Assembly: GCA_027486895.1 (NCBI GenBank)
Contig: JAIXOE010000050.1
Location: 1-64,000 of the forward strand
From: Sphingomonadales bacterium
GTDB taxonomy: Bacteria; Pseudomonadota; Alphaproteobacteria; Sphingomonadales; Sphingomonadaceae
DNA length: 64,000 bases
Reading direction: 5' to 3'
A program made the position numbers and the translations under genes. This document shows positions 1 to 9,343 of the stretch, one piece after another. A model generated the notes under the pieces. That model ran no database searches, had not been told where the DNA came from, and saw only the letters and a list, made by a program, of their open reading frames with translations. The first letter of the stretch is position 1. The number at the start of each line of letters is the position of its first letter.

Positions 1-99
1 CCGCAACTCGCTGCAGCCGCCAATTTTTCGGTGCGTCACAATGATTTGACGGCTCTGCTTTTTGCGCAGGGCATTAAACCTGATGCGTGGATCCACTGA
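1..99 (+). CDS. C-terminal end of an unidentified protein (partial)
   Basis: An open frame enters from the left edge in frame 1 and stops with TGA at 97-99. The last 32 residues end in ...GIKPDAWIH. The visible part is alanine-rich, then mixed polar, with no motif that I recognise. The 5' part lies outside the window, so the family cannot be named. The 73 bases to the next start hold only that gene's ribosome binding site. Confidence 0.45.
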   Translation, partial: PQLAAAANFSVRHNDLTALLFAQGIKPDAWIH

Positions 100-172
100 A
101 TAGATGAAACAAATTGAGTGCCACACGGTTATGGTTATGTTGCCCCAAGCTGTTTTTCCATAGGAGCATAAT

Positions 173-712
173 ATGCGCGCATTTCTGCCTGTTCTACTTA
201 TTCCGGTCCTCGCCAGTTGTTCGACGCTGATGTCAACAAAGTCGGGTGAAGTTTCGGAAGTCGTCACAGCAGACCTTGCGCGGGCCGATGGCAGCTGGGC
301 TGGCGTTGCAACGATTTCGCAGCGCAGCGACGGCGTGTTCTTGAGCCTATCTGCCGAAGCGGCAGCCGGCGGTACATATGGCATGCACCTTCATGCCGTC
401 GGCAAATGCCAAGGGCCAGATTTTACCAGTGCTGGCCCGCACTGGAACCCCGATATGAAGCAACATGGCCGGGACAATCCCATGGGTGCACATGATGGCG
501 ATTTGCCAAATGTAACCGCTGGCGCTGACCGGAAAATAACGCTGGAATATAAACTGCCTGATTTTGTCATTTCAGGACCCACTGGGTTGCTTGATGCCGA
601 TGGCGGTGCGTTGGTAATCCACGAAAAAGCAGATGACTATGTAACCGATCCAAGCGGTAACAGCGGTAAACGGATCATTTGCGGCGTATTCAAGTCCGGC
701 AATCGAAGCTGA
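173..712 (+). CDS. sodC: Cu/Zn superoxide dismutase, periplasmic lipoprotein
   Basis: Dismutates superoxide to peroxide and oxygen in the periplasm, probably anchored to a membrane. The first 16 residues form a lipoprotein signal with lipobox LASC (lipidated Cys16). The metal site is complete: Cu ligands His72 and His74 (MHLHAVG), bridging His90 (HWNP), further His98, His107 and Asp110, and Cu ligand His150. Cys79 and Cys170 can form the conserved disulfide, and Arg167 in SGKR is the substrate-guiding arginine. At 179 residues it has normal length. The start is supported by TAGGAG 6 bases upstream. The next gene is convergent with a 2-base gap. Confidence 0.95.
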   Translation: MRAFLPVLLIPVLASCSTLMSTKSGEVSEVVTADLARADGSWAGVATISQRSDGVFLSLSAEAAAGGTYGMHLHAVGKCQGPDFTSAGPHWNPDMKQHGRDNPMGAHDGDLPNVTAGADRKITLEYKLPDFVISGPTGLLDADGGALVIHEKADDYVTDPSGNSGKRIICGVFKSGNRS

Positions 713-714
713 AG

Positions 715-1344
715 CTATACTTTATCCGCATATAGAAGGCAGCCGGGAGCGACGCGCTCTAGAATGACGTTGATGTCATTTTGGGCGAAGGCAAAACAAC
801 CCTGGCTGCGTCCAATCTTGCCCTGATCGTGGATAAGTGATTGGTTCACATACCATGCTGGATGGATCACAATCGCACGCGCTTCTGCTTGGTCGTTTTG
901 TGGATCCAACCCAATGAGTCTGCGAGACTCGCCATATTGACCGATATACGTATCGCTGACGAGATAGCTGCCAGCTGATGTTGCTTCTGATCCATGAACG
1001 TTGGAGAAGTTTTGAACCCATCCGCTGTGACTAGGGTCGGAACCCTTTCCATGTGCGACCAGATAATGTGCAGAAGAGCCGTTCCGCAAATCAACAACGT
1101 AAAAGCGTGGGTCGCGCGAAGGTTTCGAAAAGTCGGCAATCGCAATCAGGTCGTGATTGCGAATACGGCTTTTATGCACGTCCAGTGCGGCTTTTGCACG
1201 GCTGAGCAACAAAGGGGAGGGGGACCCCGCGCCGCTATTGCCCGTTCCCGGAACAAAAAAGATATCTGCTGCGGTAGATGGAGCAGCTAGCAAGCTGGCT
1301 CCTGCAATTGCTGATTGGATAAAATGTCTGCGACCAATGATCAT
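715..1344 (-). CDS. YkuD_2-type L,D-transpeptidase catalytic domain protein, exported
   Basis: A 209-residue exported protein of the 'murein L,D-transpeptidase catalytic domain' (YkuD_2) family. The catalytic region holds HPAWYVN (161-167) and GRSQGCFAF, with the nucleophile at Cys183. Residues 1-26 read as an export signal with a twin-arginine core (GRRHFIQ) followed by a hydrophobic run and AxA, so Tat export is likely. I chose the ATG at 1342-1344 over the longer frame from 1425, because the extra 27 residues would put a second hydrophobic stretch before the signal. The role inferred is peptidoglycan cross-linking or remodelling; the substrate is not known. It is divergent from another L,D-transpeptidase. 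Confidence 0.85.
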   Translation of the reverse strand: MIIGRRHFIQSAIAGASLLAAPSTAADIFFVPGTGNSGAGSPSPLLLSRAKAALDVHKSRIRNHDLIAIADFSKPSRDPRFYVVDLRNGSSAHYLVAHGKGSDPSHSGWVQNFSNVHGSEATSAGSYLVSDTYIGQYGESRRLIGLDPQNDQAEARAIVIHPAWYVNQSLIHDQGKIGRSQGCFAFAQNDINVILERVAPGCLLYADKV

Positions 1345-1544
1345 GGATAGGAGATAGGGATAAAAGTTTGCAATCAACAGTGGAATAGATGCGCTTCGCC
1401 GTAAAAGTGAGACAGTTAACCTCATTGCGACGGCGCTGTTTTTACGAATTGCGGTGAAATTAACGTCGAATTCATCCCCATTCTTTGCTAAGAGGGCCTA
1501 AATGCAGTGTGTTGCTGTATCTTGGGGGGTTCAAAGGCAATTCC

Positions 1545-2345
1545 ATGAAGTTGAACGCGGGCATCCGGACATTGCACGTCATCATTATGCTTGCGCTGCT
1601 GGCTGGTGTGCCGGACGCTGGTATCGCGCAGAACAAGGCGCCTGCTGGTAATGGTGTGCCGACAAATATTCCTGCAAGCCCCGCTTTGGTTCCTGAGAGC
1701 CCTCTGAATCCGCCGGTTGTCGCACCGCCTGTCGTCACACCTCCGGTCAACACGCCACCGGTCATCGCGCCCGCACCTGCGTCAACGCCCGTCCGGAAAA
1801 AGGGGCCGGTCGATGCGCTTAAGCCCGGGCAGTTCGTATGGGTCGCGCAAGACAGATATGAAGGGCCGATGAAAATCGTCGTCGTGCTTGATATCCAGCG
1901 GGCCTATGTATTCCAAAATGACAAGCTGATTGGCTTCAGCACGATTTCTTCAGGTAAAAAAGGCAAAGAAACGCCCACGGGTATTTTTAACATTTTGCAA
2001 AAGAACATCGATCACAAATCCAATCTCTATAGCAACGCGCCCATGCCTTATATGCAGAGGCTGACTTGGGATGGGATTGCTTTGCACGGCGGCCATCTGC
2101 CCGGATATCCAGCGTCGCATGGCTGCATTCGCTTGCCGCACCCATTTGCGAAGGCATTGTTTGCGGTCACGCAAATGGACCAGGAAGTGGTCGTGCTGAA
2201 AGATACAGCAACGCCGGCAAAGCGGCCATTGCCCAAGCCTGAGCCAACATTGATGCCGGCGCCTGCACCCGTAATAGGCGATCCGTTGGCTGACCCGTCT
2301 GTCACGCCGCCTTCTTCACCGCCAAAACCAGACGTTCGCACCTAA
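1545..2345 (+). CDS. L,D-transpeptidase (YkuD family), secreted
   Basis: A periplasmic peptidoglycan L,D-transpeptidase forming 3-3 cross-links or attaching proteins to murein. From the ATG at 1545 it has 266 residues: signal peptide 1-29 (ending GIAQ), a proline/valine-rich linker at about 40-85, the YkuD fold at about 108-220, and a proline-rich tail. The active site reads HGG at 181-183 and SHGCIRLP with nucleophile Cys194 and His192. The longer frame from 1485 would bury the signal peptide, so 1545 is preferred; AAAGG lies about 8 bases upstream. The proline-rich segments probably reach through the cell wall. Its partner on the other strand belongs to a different subfamily with the same chemistry. 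Confidence 0.92.
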   Translation: MKLNAGIRTLHVIIMLALLAGVPDAGIAQNKAPAGNGVPTNIPASPALVPESPLNPPVVAPPVVTPPVNTPPVIAPAPASTPVRKKGPVDALKPGQFVWVAQDRYEGPMKIVVVLDIQRAYVFQNDKLIGFSTISSGKKGKETPTGIFNILQKNIDHKSNLYSNAPMPYMQRLTWDGIALHGGHLPGYPASHGCIRLPHPFAKALFAVTQMDQEVVVLKDTATPAKRPLPKPEPTLMPAPAPVIGDPLADPSVTPPSSPPKPDVRT

Positions 2346-2387
2346 ATCACAGGCAATTTTGCATCACGGCGGATGTAACTTCCCCAA

Positions 2388-2416
2388 TTGACGTTTACGC
2401 TAACGTAAAGTAGTGA
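2388..2416 (+). promoter_or_regulatory. Promoter with MerR-family operator in the spacer
   Basis: TTGACG (2388-2393) and a weak TAGTGA (2411-2416) are spaced by 17 bases. The spacer is almost wholly an inverted repeat, TTTACGCTAACGTAAA (2394-2409), with arms TTTACG and CGTAAA. MerR regulators usually bind between the -35 and -10 elements, and this sits 36 bases before the MerR start. It resembles the operator type I recall for LiuR-like acyl-CoA catabolism regulators. Autoregulation and control of the downstream dehydrogenase are inferred. Confidence 0.7.
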
Positions 2417-2444
2417 CGTTAGTGCACACAAGAGGGAAGGCGCC

Positions 2445-2897
2445 ATGGAATCAATTACGCGCGACGAAAGGCGAGCCGATGCCACCATCGATACGCCAGA
2501 CGCATTTAACCGCGATTCATTCACAATCTCGGATCTTTCGAGCGAGTTTGACGTAACGGCGCGTGCATTGCGTTTTTACGAAGACCAAGGTTTGATTTCA
2601 CCGGAGCGCATGGGGCTTGCCCGAATTTATTCCAAGCGCGACCGCGCGCGGCTTGCGTGGATATTGCGTGCAAAGCGTGTCGGTTTCAGTCTTGCTGAAA
2701 TCCGGGAAATGATTGATCTTTACGACCTGAACGATGGACGTAATATTCAGCGCCGCGTAACCATTGAAAAATGCCGCGACAGGATCAATCTGTTGAAGGC
2801 GCAGCGTGACGATATTGAAAGCGCTATTCACGAGCTTACCGAGTTTGTTTCCACCGTCGAAAAGGCAGAGGCGGCAGATAAGTCCTCCGCTGCCTGA
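2445..2897 (+). CDS. MerR-family transcriptional regulator (acyl-CoA catabolism type)
   Basis: A 150-residue DNA-binding regulator. The winged helix of the MerR family starts at about residue 26 (FTISDLSSEFDVTARALRFYEDQGL), followed by RIYSKRDRARL and a coiled-coil dimerisation helix at about 85-140. The effector segment has no cysteine cluster, which argues against a metal or SoxR-type sensor. An acyl-CoA dehydrogenase gene follows after 31 bases, and a palindromic site lies in the promoter, so it probably controls a fatty-acid or branched-chain acyl-CoA pathway (LiuR/PsrA-like role). The 25-residue N-terminal extension before the helix-turn-helix is acidic and polar. The ligand is unknown. 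Confidence 0.85.
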   Translation: MESITRDERRADATIDTPDAFNRDSFTISDLSSEFDVTARALRFYEDQGLISPERMGLARIYSKRDRARLAWILRAKRVGFSLAEIREMIDLYDLNDGRNIQRRVTIEKCRDRINLLKAQRDDIESAIHELTEFVSTVEKAEAADKSSAA

Positions 2898-2928
2898 TTT
2901 GATATTTCGAGCCAATTAAGGACCTAAA

Positions 2929-4728
2929 ATGCCAAGCTACACCGCCCCCGTTCGCGATATGCAGTTCATTCTCAACGAAGTTTTGGGTGTTGAGCGGTAC
3001 GCCAATCTGCCCGGCTTCGAAAATGCCAGCGCCGATATGGTCGACGCGATCCTGACTGAAGGCGCTAAGTTTGTAGAGGGTGTTCTTTTCCCGTTGAACC
3101 AAGTCGGCGACTTGCAAGGCTGCACGCGTCATGAAGACGGCAGCGTAACAACACCCGATGGTTTCAAAGAAGCCTATAAGCTTTACTGCGAAGGCGGCTG
3201 GGGTACATTGTCAGGACCAGTCGAGTTTGGCGGCCAAGGCATGCCACATATCGTCTCCATGGCGTTTGAAGAGCTTATGGCGAGTTCAAACATGGCGTTT
3301 GCGATGTATCCGGGCCTGACGCAAGGCGCCGTCTCGGCAATCCTGGTCAAAGGAAGCGACGAACAGAAGGCCAAATATGCGCCGAATATGATTTCTGGCA
3401 AATGGGGCGGAACAATGAACCTGACGGAGCCGCATTGCGGAACCGATCTTGGCCTCATCCGCACCAAGGCCGTGCCTAATGACGATGGTAGCTATGCGGT
3501 TTCAGGAACAAAGATTTTCATCTCGTCGGGCGAACATGATCTGACCGAGAATATCATTCACCTTGTTTTGGCAAAGACCCCGGGCGCACCTGACAGCGTC
3601 AAAGGCATTTCGCTTTTTATCGTGCCGAAGTTCCTTGTGAATGATGACGGTTCGCTTGGTGCGCGGAACGCTCTTTCCTGTGGCTCGATCGAACATAAGA
3701 TGGGTATTCACGGCAATGCGACGTGCGTTATGAATTATGACGGCGCGACAGGTTATCTTGTCGGCGAAGAAAATAAGGGCCTCGCAGCCATGTTTATCAT
3801 GATGAACATTGCGCGTCTGGGCGTTGGGCAGCAGGGCCTTGGCGTTGCCGAAGTTGCCTACCAAAATGCCGTGCATTACGCGCAAGACCGCCGTCAGGGC
3901 CGCGCTCTGACCGGTCCTCAGGATCTGGAGCAGAAAGCCGACACCTTGTTCGTGCACCCGGATGTGCGCCGCATGTTGATGGACGCCAAGGCGTTCACCG
4001 AAAGCATGCGTGCCTTGTGCCTATGGGGCGCTTTGCAGGCCGACTTGCTGCACCACGCACAGACCGAAGAAGAGCGGCAGATGGCCGACGACCTGTTGTC
4101 ACTGCTGACGCCCGTCATCAAAGGCTATGGCACGGACAAGGGCTATGAAGTCGCTACCAACGCGCAGCAAGTTTATGGCGGCCATGGCTACATCGCAGAA
4201 TGGGGCATGGAGCAATATGTCCGCGATGCGCGTATCGCGATGATTTACGAGGGCACCAACGGCGTACAGGCGATGGACCTTGTTGGCCGTAAGCTCGCGC
4301 AAAATGGCGGCCGGGCAATTCAGGCGCTCTTCAAAATTGTCGACGACGAATGTGCTGCTGCAAAGGCTGGTCCGCTCGCCGATTTTGCTACCCGTCTTGA
4401 AAAAGCCAATGGCGATTTGAAGGCATCGACAATGTGGTTCATGCAAAATGGCATGGCCAATCCGAACAATATCGGCGCTGGTGCGCATCATTATATGCAT
4501 ATCATGGGCATCGTTGCGCTTGGCCTGCAATGGCTCCGGATGGCGGAATCTGCGCAACGCGCACTTGATGCTGGCACAGGCAACGCAGCGTTTTACGAAA
4601 CCAAGTTGGTAACTGCGCGCTATTTTGCGGAACGTTATCTGCCCGATTGCGGCGCACTTCGTCGCAAGATCGAAGCGGGCAGTGAAGCTCTCATGGCGTT
4701 GTCGCCGGAGATGTTTGCGGCAGCGTAA
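2929..4728 (+). CDS. Acyl-CoA dehydrogenase with extra C-terminal domain (DmdC-like)
   Basis: A flavoprotein of 599 residues, longer than ordinary acyl-CoA dehydrogenases (about 380) because of the additional C-terminal 'acetyl-CoA dehydrogenase-like' domain. This is the build of DmdC/AcdB enzymes. FAD- and substrate-binding segments are seen at [13 protein letters not shown] and [12 protein letters not shown], and the catalytic base is Glu441 in [12 protein letters not shown]. The start has AAGGACC 7 bases upstream. It oxidises an acyl-CoA to the enoyl-CoA; the chain type (medium or long fatty acyl, or methylmercaptopropionyl-CoA) cannot be told from the sequence. Coupling with the MerR gene points to fatty-acid-responsive expression. 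Confidence 0.9.
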   Translation: MPSYTAPVRDMQFILNEVLGVERYANLPGFENASADMVDAILTEGAKFVEGVLFPLNQVGDLQGCTRHEDGSVTTPDGFKEAYKLYCEGGWGTLSGPVEFGGQGMPHIVSMAFEELMASSNMAFAMYPGLTQGAVSAILVKGSDEQKAKYAPNMISGKWGGTMNLTEPHCGTDLGLIRTKAVPNDDGSYAVSGTKIFISSGEHDLTENIIHLVLAKTPGAPDSVKGISLFIVPKFLVNDDGSLGARNALSCGSIEHKMGIHGNATCVMNYDGATGYLVGEENKGLAAMFIMMNIARLGVGQQGLGVAEVAYQNAVHYAQDRRQGRALTGPQDLEQKADTLFVHPDVRRMLMDAKAFTESMRALCLWGALQADLLHHAQTEEERQMADDLLSLLTPVIKGYGTDKGYEVATNAQQVYGGHGYIAEWGMEQYVRDARIAMIYEGTNGVQAMDLVGRKLAQNGGRAIQALFKIVDDECAAAKAGPLADFATRLEKANGDLKASTMWFMQNGMANPNNIGAGAHHYMHIMGIVALGLQWLRMAESAQRALDAGTGNAAFYETKLVTARYFAERYLPDCGALRRKIEAGSEALMALSPEMFAAA

Positions 4729-4755
4729 CCAACCCGCCGTTTCAACCTCAGATAC

Positions 4756-4788
4756 AAAAATGCCGGGATATCGCGTCCCGGCATTTTT
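4756..4788. terminator. Bidirectional intrinsic terminator
   Basis: Perfect stem AAAAATGCCGGGA / TCCCGGCATTTTT with a 7-base loop, flanked by A and T runs so that it works on both strands. It lies between the convergent acyl-CoA dehydrogenase and cysK genes and should end both transcripts. Confidence 0.9.
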
Positions 4789-4792
4789 CGTT

Positions 4793-5713
4793 CTAGTCGA
4801 CCGGCAAGAAATCCGGAACCGACAAATAGCGCTCGCCGGTATCATAGTTGAAACCGAGAATACGTGATCCGGCCGGTAACTCGGGCAGCTTCTGCGCGAT
4901 AGCGGCGAGCGTCGCACCGGATGAAATGCCAACCAGCATGCCTTCTACGCTTGCGGCGCGTCGTGCGGTTTCCTTGGCCACCTCAGGATCTACCTGAATG
5001 ACACCATCCAACAATGCGGTGTGTAGGTTCGCTGGAATAAACCCGGCGCCAATCCCCTGAATGGCATGCGGTCCGGGTTGGCCACCGCTGATGACCGGTG
5101 ACAAGGTGGGTTCGACTGCAAAGACCTTCAAATTGGGCCAAGCCTTCTTCAGAACTTCTGCGCATCCAGTGATGTGGCCACCCGTACCGACCCCAGTAAT
5201 CAGGGCATCAAGCGGGGTATCTGCGAAGTCAGCCAGTATTTCCTGCGATGTCGTGCGCACGTGGACGTCAATGTTGGCTGGGTTTTCAAACTGCTGCGGC
5301 ATCCACGAACCCGGGGTTTGCGACACCAGTTCCAGAGCACGTTCAATCGCGCCCTTCATACCCTTTTCGCGTGGGGTCAGATCAAAGCTGGCACCATAAG
5401 CGAGCATGAGGCGGCGACGTTCCAGCGACATGGATTCGGGCATGACGAGGATAAGCTTATAACCCTTGACCGCCGCCACCATCGCAAGACCGACGCCAGT
5501 GTTTCCGGACGTCGGCTCAATGATCGTGCCGCCCGGTTTCAGGCTGCCATCTTTCTCGGCGGCTTCCACCATGGCAAGGCCAATGCGGTCCTTGATTGAT
5601 CCACCGGGATTTGAACGTTCCGATTTGATCCAGACTTCGGCGTTGGGGAACATGCGCCCCATCCGGATGTGCGCGGTGTTGCCAATGGTTTCGAGGATCG
5701 ATTGTGCTTTCAT
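4793..5713 (-). CDS. cysK: Cysteine synthase A (O-acetylserine sulfhydrylase)
   Basis: A PLP enzyme making L-cysteine from O-acetylserine and sulfide. At 306 residues it matches the family. The PLP lysine is Lys41 in [10 protein letters not shown], and the substrate loop is TSGNTGVG (68-75). [10 protein letters not shown] binds the cofactor phosphate. Its start overlaps the stop of the upstream MFS gene by 4 bases (5710-5713), so the two are translationally coupled. This is unusual for cysK and suggests linked sulfur metabolism and export. Confidence 0.95.
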   Translation of the reverse strand: MKAQSILETIGNTAHIRMGRMFPNAEVWIKSERSNPGGSIKDRIGLAMVEAAEKDGSLKPGGTIIEPTSGNTGVGLAMVAAVKGYKLILVMPESMSLERRRLMLAYGASFDLTPREKGMKGAIERALELVSQTPGSWMPQQFENPANIDVHVRTTSQEILADFADTPLDALITGVGTGGHITGCAEVLKKAWPNLKVFAVEPTLSPVISGGQPGPHAIQGIGAGFIPANLHTALLDGVIQVDPEVAKETARRAASVEGMLVGISSGATLAAIAQKLPELPAGSRILGFNYDTGERYLSVPDFLPVD

Positions 5714-7038
5714 GGATTGGTTCCTCTATATTGCGGTTCAAATGTGCGAGCGTTTTTGAGCTCGGGGAATAGCCGCGCCCACATTGCTGTAATCAATATG
5801 GCACCAGCGCCGCCGAATACAACCGCGCCAACTGGCCCAAGTGCAGCCGCGGCCAAACCGGATTGCAGTTCGCCCAATTCATTGGAGGCAGAAATCGCGA
5901 GACCCGATACCGAGCTCACCCGTCCGCGCATTTCATCCGGCGTGTTAAGCTGGACCAACGAGGATCGCACATAGACCGACAGCATATCCGAAGCGCCAAG
6001 GATAACGAGCGCGATCAAAGCGACCGCCATGCCAGCACCCATTTTCAGGAAGCCGATGCGGGCATCGCCAAAAACACGGCTTCCTATTTCATGGCTTAGG
6101 CCGAAAGCGATGGTTGCGATGCCAAATACGACCACCGCCCACAACATTTTGGCGCCGACATTGTGGCGCAACGGCCGGATCGTGAGGATAAGCGCAACGA
6201 CCGAAGCGCCGACGGCTGGCGCTGCGCGTAACTGACCAAGACCGTCCGGCCCCACCATTAGGATATCGCGCGCATAGACAGGCAACATCGCAGTTGCGCC
6301 AGCAAGGAGCACGGCAAATAGGTCAAGGGTAATGGCGCCCAGCAAGAAACGTTCGGACCATGTATAACGCAGACCATCAATCATTTGCCGAATGGGGTGA
6401 ATCTTTCGTTCCATCGGCGGCGGATAAACCGGCTTTACAAAGCTCAGGCTGATTGTGGCGAGCAGCATCAACCCTGCGGATACCCAATAGGGCAGGGACG
6501 CACTTTCCGCGAACATCAATCCACCCGCAGCTGGACCAAAAACTGAACCGACTTGCCAGGCAATTGAACTCAGCGCGATGGCGCGTGGCAGCGACGCGGG
6601 CGGAACTATGTTCGGCGCAATTGCGGACATTGAAGGCCCGACAAATACGCGCGCGACGCCGTGAAGGGCTGCAAACAGGAATAGAAGGGGCAGGGTAAGC
6701 CCATCGATATAGGTGAACCAGCCAAGCGCCAGCGCCACGACCATGTCGATGCTGTTGGCAAGCCGCGCGACAGTCCTACGTTCCCACCGGTCAGCGGCCC
6801 AACCAGCAACGGGGGTCAATAATGCAAGCGGCACGAATTGAACGAGGCCAAGTAATCCAAGTTGCAGTGACGCTTCGCGAATGGACATGCCATAGTCACT
6901 GCGCGCAATGTCATAGGCTTGGTATCCGATGACGACGACCATCCCCATGGTGGCAAGCACCGCCATAAACCGTGCGAGCCAGTAAAAGCGGAAGTCAGCT
7001 ATGCTGAGCGGATGGATGCTGGGAGCGGTGTCAGACAT
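5710..7038 (-). CDS. MFS transporter, EntS-like (MFS_3 type)
   Basis: A 442-residue inner-membrane protein with about 12 hydrophobic helices, starting [31 protein letters not shown]. The loop motif [11 protein letters not shown] after helix 2 is the MFS signature. It resembles the MFS_3/EntS branch, which is mostly exporters. Substrate unknown. Its stop overlaps the cysK start by 4 bases, so the pair is one transcription unit, and a cysteine- or sulfur-related efflux role is possible but not shown. Confidence 0.85.
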   Translation of the reverse strand: MSDTAPSIHPLSIADFRFYWLARFMAVLATMGMVVVIGYQAYDIARSDYGMSIREASLQLGLLGLVQFVPLALLTPVAGWAADRWERRTVARLANSIDMVVALALGWFTYIDGLTLPLLFLFAALHGVARVFVGPSMSAIAPNIVPPASLPRAIALSSIAWQVGSVFGPAAGGLMFAESASLPYWVSAGLMLLATISLSFVKPVYPPPMERKIHPIRQMIDGLRYTWSERFLLGAITLDLFAVLLAGATAMLPVYARDILMVGPDGLGQLRAAPAVGASVVALILTIRPLRHNVGAKMLWAVVVFGIATIAFGLSHEIGSRVFGDARIGFLKMGAGMAVALIALVILGASDMLSVYVRSSLVQLNTPDEMRGRVSSVSGLAISASNELGELQSGLAAAALGPVGAVVFGGAGAILITAMWARLFPELKNARTFEPQYRGTNP

Positions 7039-7125
7039 GATGCATTCGCCTATCGGCTGGCGCTGCCCAAGGCAATGCAGAGATTTGTGCGGGCGATGCG
7101 AGCTGCCATTTCTCGGCGTCGGCCA

Positions 7126-8271
7126 TTATCCCGCATCTTCAGGCATGCCCTGATAGTCGTTGATCGTTTCGAAAATGGTGGTGAGCGCAGCCTGTTCCTC
7201 GGCAGAAATTTCGGGCCGCCAGATTTCGAATAGCAATATGACCCGCGTATCTGTGCTTTTATTCCAAGCTTCATGTTCGAAGCTGTCATCAAAAATCAGC
7301 GCTTCGCCCGCACGCCATGCACGAGTCTCGTTACCAACGCGAATGGCGCAGTCATCGGGCACTATAAGCGGGATATGGCAAATCAACCGCGTGTTCAAAA
7401 GCCCATGATGCGGTTGAATATGCGTGCCGGATTTAAGCAATGACCATAAGGCGATGGGCGAGCGTTTATCGATGAGCGGCATCGGCGCCAATTCCAGCGC
7501 ATGCATGGTCGCCGGACAACGCGAAGCGTTAGCTTCAACCTTTTGGCCATTGCGCCAGAAATAAAACGCGCCCCAACTCGGGTCGTTGATCAATGGGTTC
7601 GCAGCCCTTGGCCGGTCACTGCTCGCCTCGACATAAGGCGCGAAGTCTTGCCCATCGGCCAACACCGCGCGCAATTCCTCTTGCATCGCTGGCACCGCAT
7701 CTTCGACTTCGGCAAGCCACGAAAATTCCGAACGTTCGTAAAATTGCCGTTGCGGCAGTCCCGGAAAATAAAAGCTTGAAGGCTGCTGTAAATAAAGCTG
7801 CTTTTTGCCAAGCAGCATGTCGACTGCTGTGCCAACCCGTCCGTCGCGATTCAAGCCAGCCTGCGTAAGTCCATCAACAAGATGCTGTTCAAATTTCATC
7901 TGAACTTGCCCGATGAAATCGCGCGCGCGGTTCAGCATTGGGTGCAATGAAGCCGGTACGTCTGGCATAGCCGACGCCTGATTAAGTGCCGCCTGAAAGA
8001 ATGCGTTTGCTGCACGGTCATCGCCCAACCGTGCTTTTAACTCGCCCGACAAAATCAACGCTGGCAAATTGCGTGGTTCGATTTCGAGTTGGCGCTGCAA
8101 CGCCGCTTCCTCGGCAACGGTATCTCCGGCCAGACTACAGGCTTGCGCCAGCATGAGCCAAGGCATTTGCGCATCGGGCAATTCTGACAGCAAGCGCATG
8201 GCAGAGGCAGCGTCGCGTCGGCCGAGCGCTGCCCTTGCGTCGGATATGATGTGTGCAGCCCCCGCAGTCAT
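7126..8271 (-). CDS. Aspartyl/asparaginyl beta-hydroxylase-domain protein with N-terminal TPR-like repeats
   Basis: A protein of 381 residues with two parts. Residues 1-110 are alanine/leucine-rich helical repeats of TPR type. Residues about 270-355 match the iron/2-oxoglutarate-dependent aspartyl/asparaginyl hydroxylase fold: HIQPHHGLLNTRL carries one metal histidine, CAIRVGNETRAW and GEALIFDDSFEHEAWN the second (EHE) and the surrounding strand. I chose the ATG at 8269-8271; a TTG at 8287-8289 would add six residues. Target protein or peptide is unknown. It sits 87 bases upstream of the MFS/cysK pair on the same strand and may be part of that unit. Confidence 0.82.
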   Translation of the reverse strand: MTAGAAHIISDARAALGRRDAASAMRLLSELPDAQMPWLMLAQACSLAGDTVAEEAALQRQLEIEPRNLPALILSGELKARLGDDRAANAFFQAALNQASAMPDVPASLHPMLNRARDFIGQVQMKFEQHLVDGLTQAGLNRDGRVGTAVDMLLGKKQLYLQQPSSFYFPGLPQRQFYERSEFSWLAEVEDAVPAMQEELRAVLADGQDFAPYVEASSDRPRAANPLINDPSWGAFYFWRNGQKVEANASRCPATMHALELAPMPLIDKRSPIALWSLLKSGTHIQPHHGLLNTRLICHIPLIVPDDCAIRVGNETRAWRAGEALIFDDSFEHEAWNKSTDTRVILLFEIWRPEISAEEQAALTTIFETINDYQGMPEDAG

Positions 8272-8364
8272 GCCCTTCCATAACCGCAAAGCGTTGCGCT
8301 TTACCAGACTAGATACGCCTTTCCTTTTGCGCGCTTTCCTTGGGCTATTCTGTCCGAGTCCGGA

Positions 8365-9255
8365 TCAATAACCACCCATAGGCAACGCTGGATTTATAAC
8401 GAAGGTTTCTTCATCCTGCGATCTTGGCTCTTCACCGTTCAAGAATGCCATCAGATCAGAGATCAATCGGTCCCGATCAGTCTCGAACAGGCCATGTGGT
8501 GACCCGGCATATTCGACCAGTCGCACGTCGCTAATCATCGCTGCTGCCATCCGCGCGGTCGGGTCAATTGGCACCGTGGTGTCGCTGGTCCCATGGATAA
8601 TCAGGGTCGGCACGTTGAATGCTGGCAAGTCTGCGCGGAAGTCCGTCGATGAAAACGCTTCAGCAGCCTTCAGCGTTGGCCGCAGCCCGGCCTGCATCGC
8701 CATGTTCCACGCCCAATCCAATGTTGCGCTGCTCACAGGCTTGCTCAGCCAGCCGATGCCGAAAAAATCGTGCAGAAACTGGCGCATGAATGCAGGCCTG
8801 TCGGCCATCATATCCTGAGTCATTTGTTCGAACGTCTCTTGCGGTACGCCGTCAGGATTGTCGTCGGTTTGCAACATGTACGGGACAACCGAAGCGACCA
8901 GCACCGCGCGCACTACGCCAGCGCCTTCATAGCGGGACATGTACCGCGCAACTTCTCCGCCACCCATGGAAAAGCCGACCAAAGTAACGTTCTCGGTAGC
9001 GTTCGTCGCCTTCATGACATCCGCTAGGTCATCGGTCATTCCATCATAGTCATAACCGCCCCAAGTCTGTTCCGACCGCCCAAAGCCACGCCTGTCATAG
9101 GAAATGACACGATGCCCGGCACTTGCGAGCGCTTCTGCAACGGGGTCCCAACTGTCCGATGAAAGAGGCCAGCCATGGATGAGGATGACTGGATTGCCAG
9201 ACCCCCAGTCCTTTACATAAAGCCACGCACCGTCGCGGGTTTCGATCATGGGCAT
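8365..9255 (-). CDS. Alpha/beta hydrolase (chloroperoxidase/esterase-like)
   Basis: A cytosolic serine hydrolase of 296 residues. The oxyanion region is HGWPLSSDSW, the nucleophile Ser is in GFSMGGGEVARY, the acid Asp is in HGTSDTTVPID and the His is in SPHGLFETD. It resembles non-haem chloroperoxidases and aryl esterases, though it has about 20 extra C-terminal residues ending NPALPMGGY. Start supported by CAGGAG about 8 bases upstream. A TATACT box on the minus strand (9272-9277) may be its -10 element, but the matching -35 is poor. Natural substrate unknown. Confidence 0.85.
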   Translation of the reverse strand: MPMIETRDGAWLYVKDWGSGNPVILIHGWPLSSDSWDPVAEALASAGHRVISYDRRGFGRSEQTWGGYDYDGMTDDLADVMKATNATENVTLVGFSMGGGEVARYMSRYEGAGVVRAVLVASVVPYMLQTDDNPDGVPQETFEQMTQDMMADRPAFMRQFLHDFFGIGWLSKPVSSATLDWAWNMAMQAGLRPTLKAAEAFSSTDFRADLPAFNVPTLIIHGTSDTTVPIDPTARMAAAMISDVRLVEYAGSPHGLFETDRDRLISDLMAFLNGEEPRSQDEETFVINPALPMGGY

Positions 9256-9343
9256 TCGCAGTCTCCTGAGCAGTATACACTACACAGCAAACCTTTCACA
9301 CGCCCGGACGTTCCGTTGCGAACATTTACGTAATTCTTTGACC

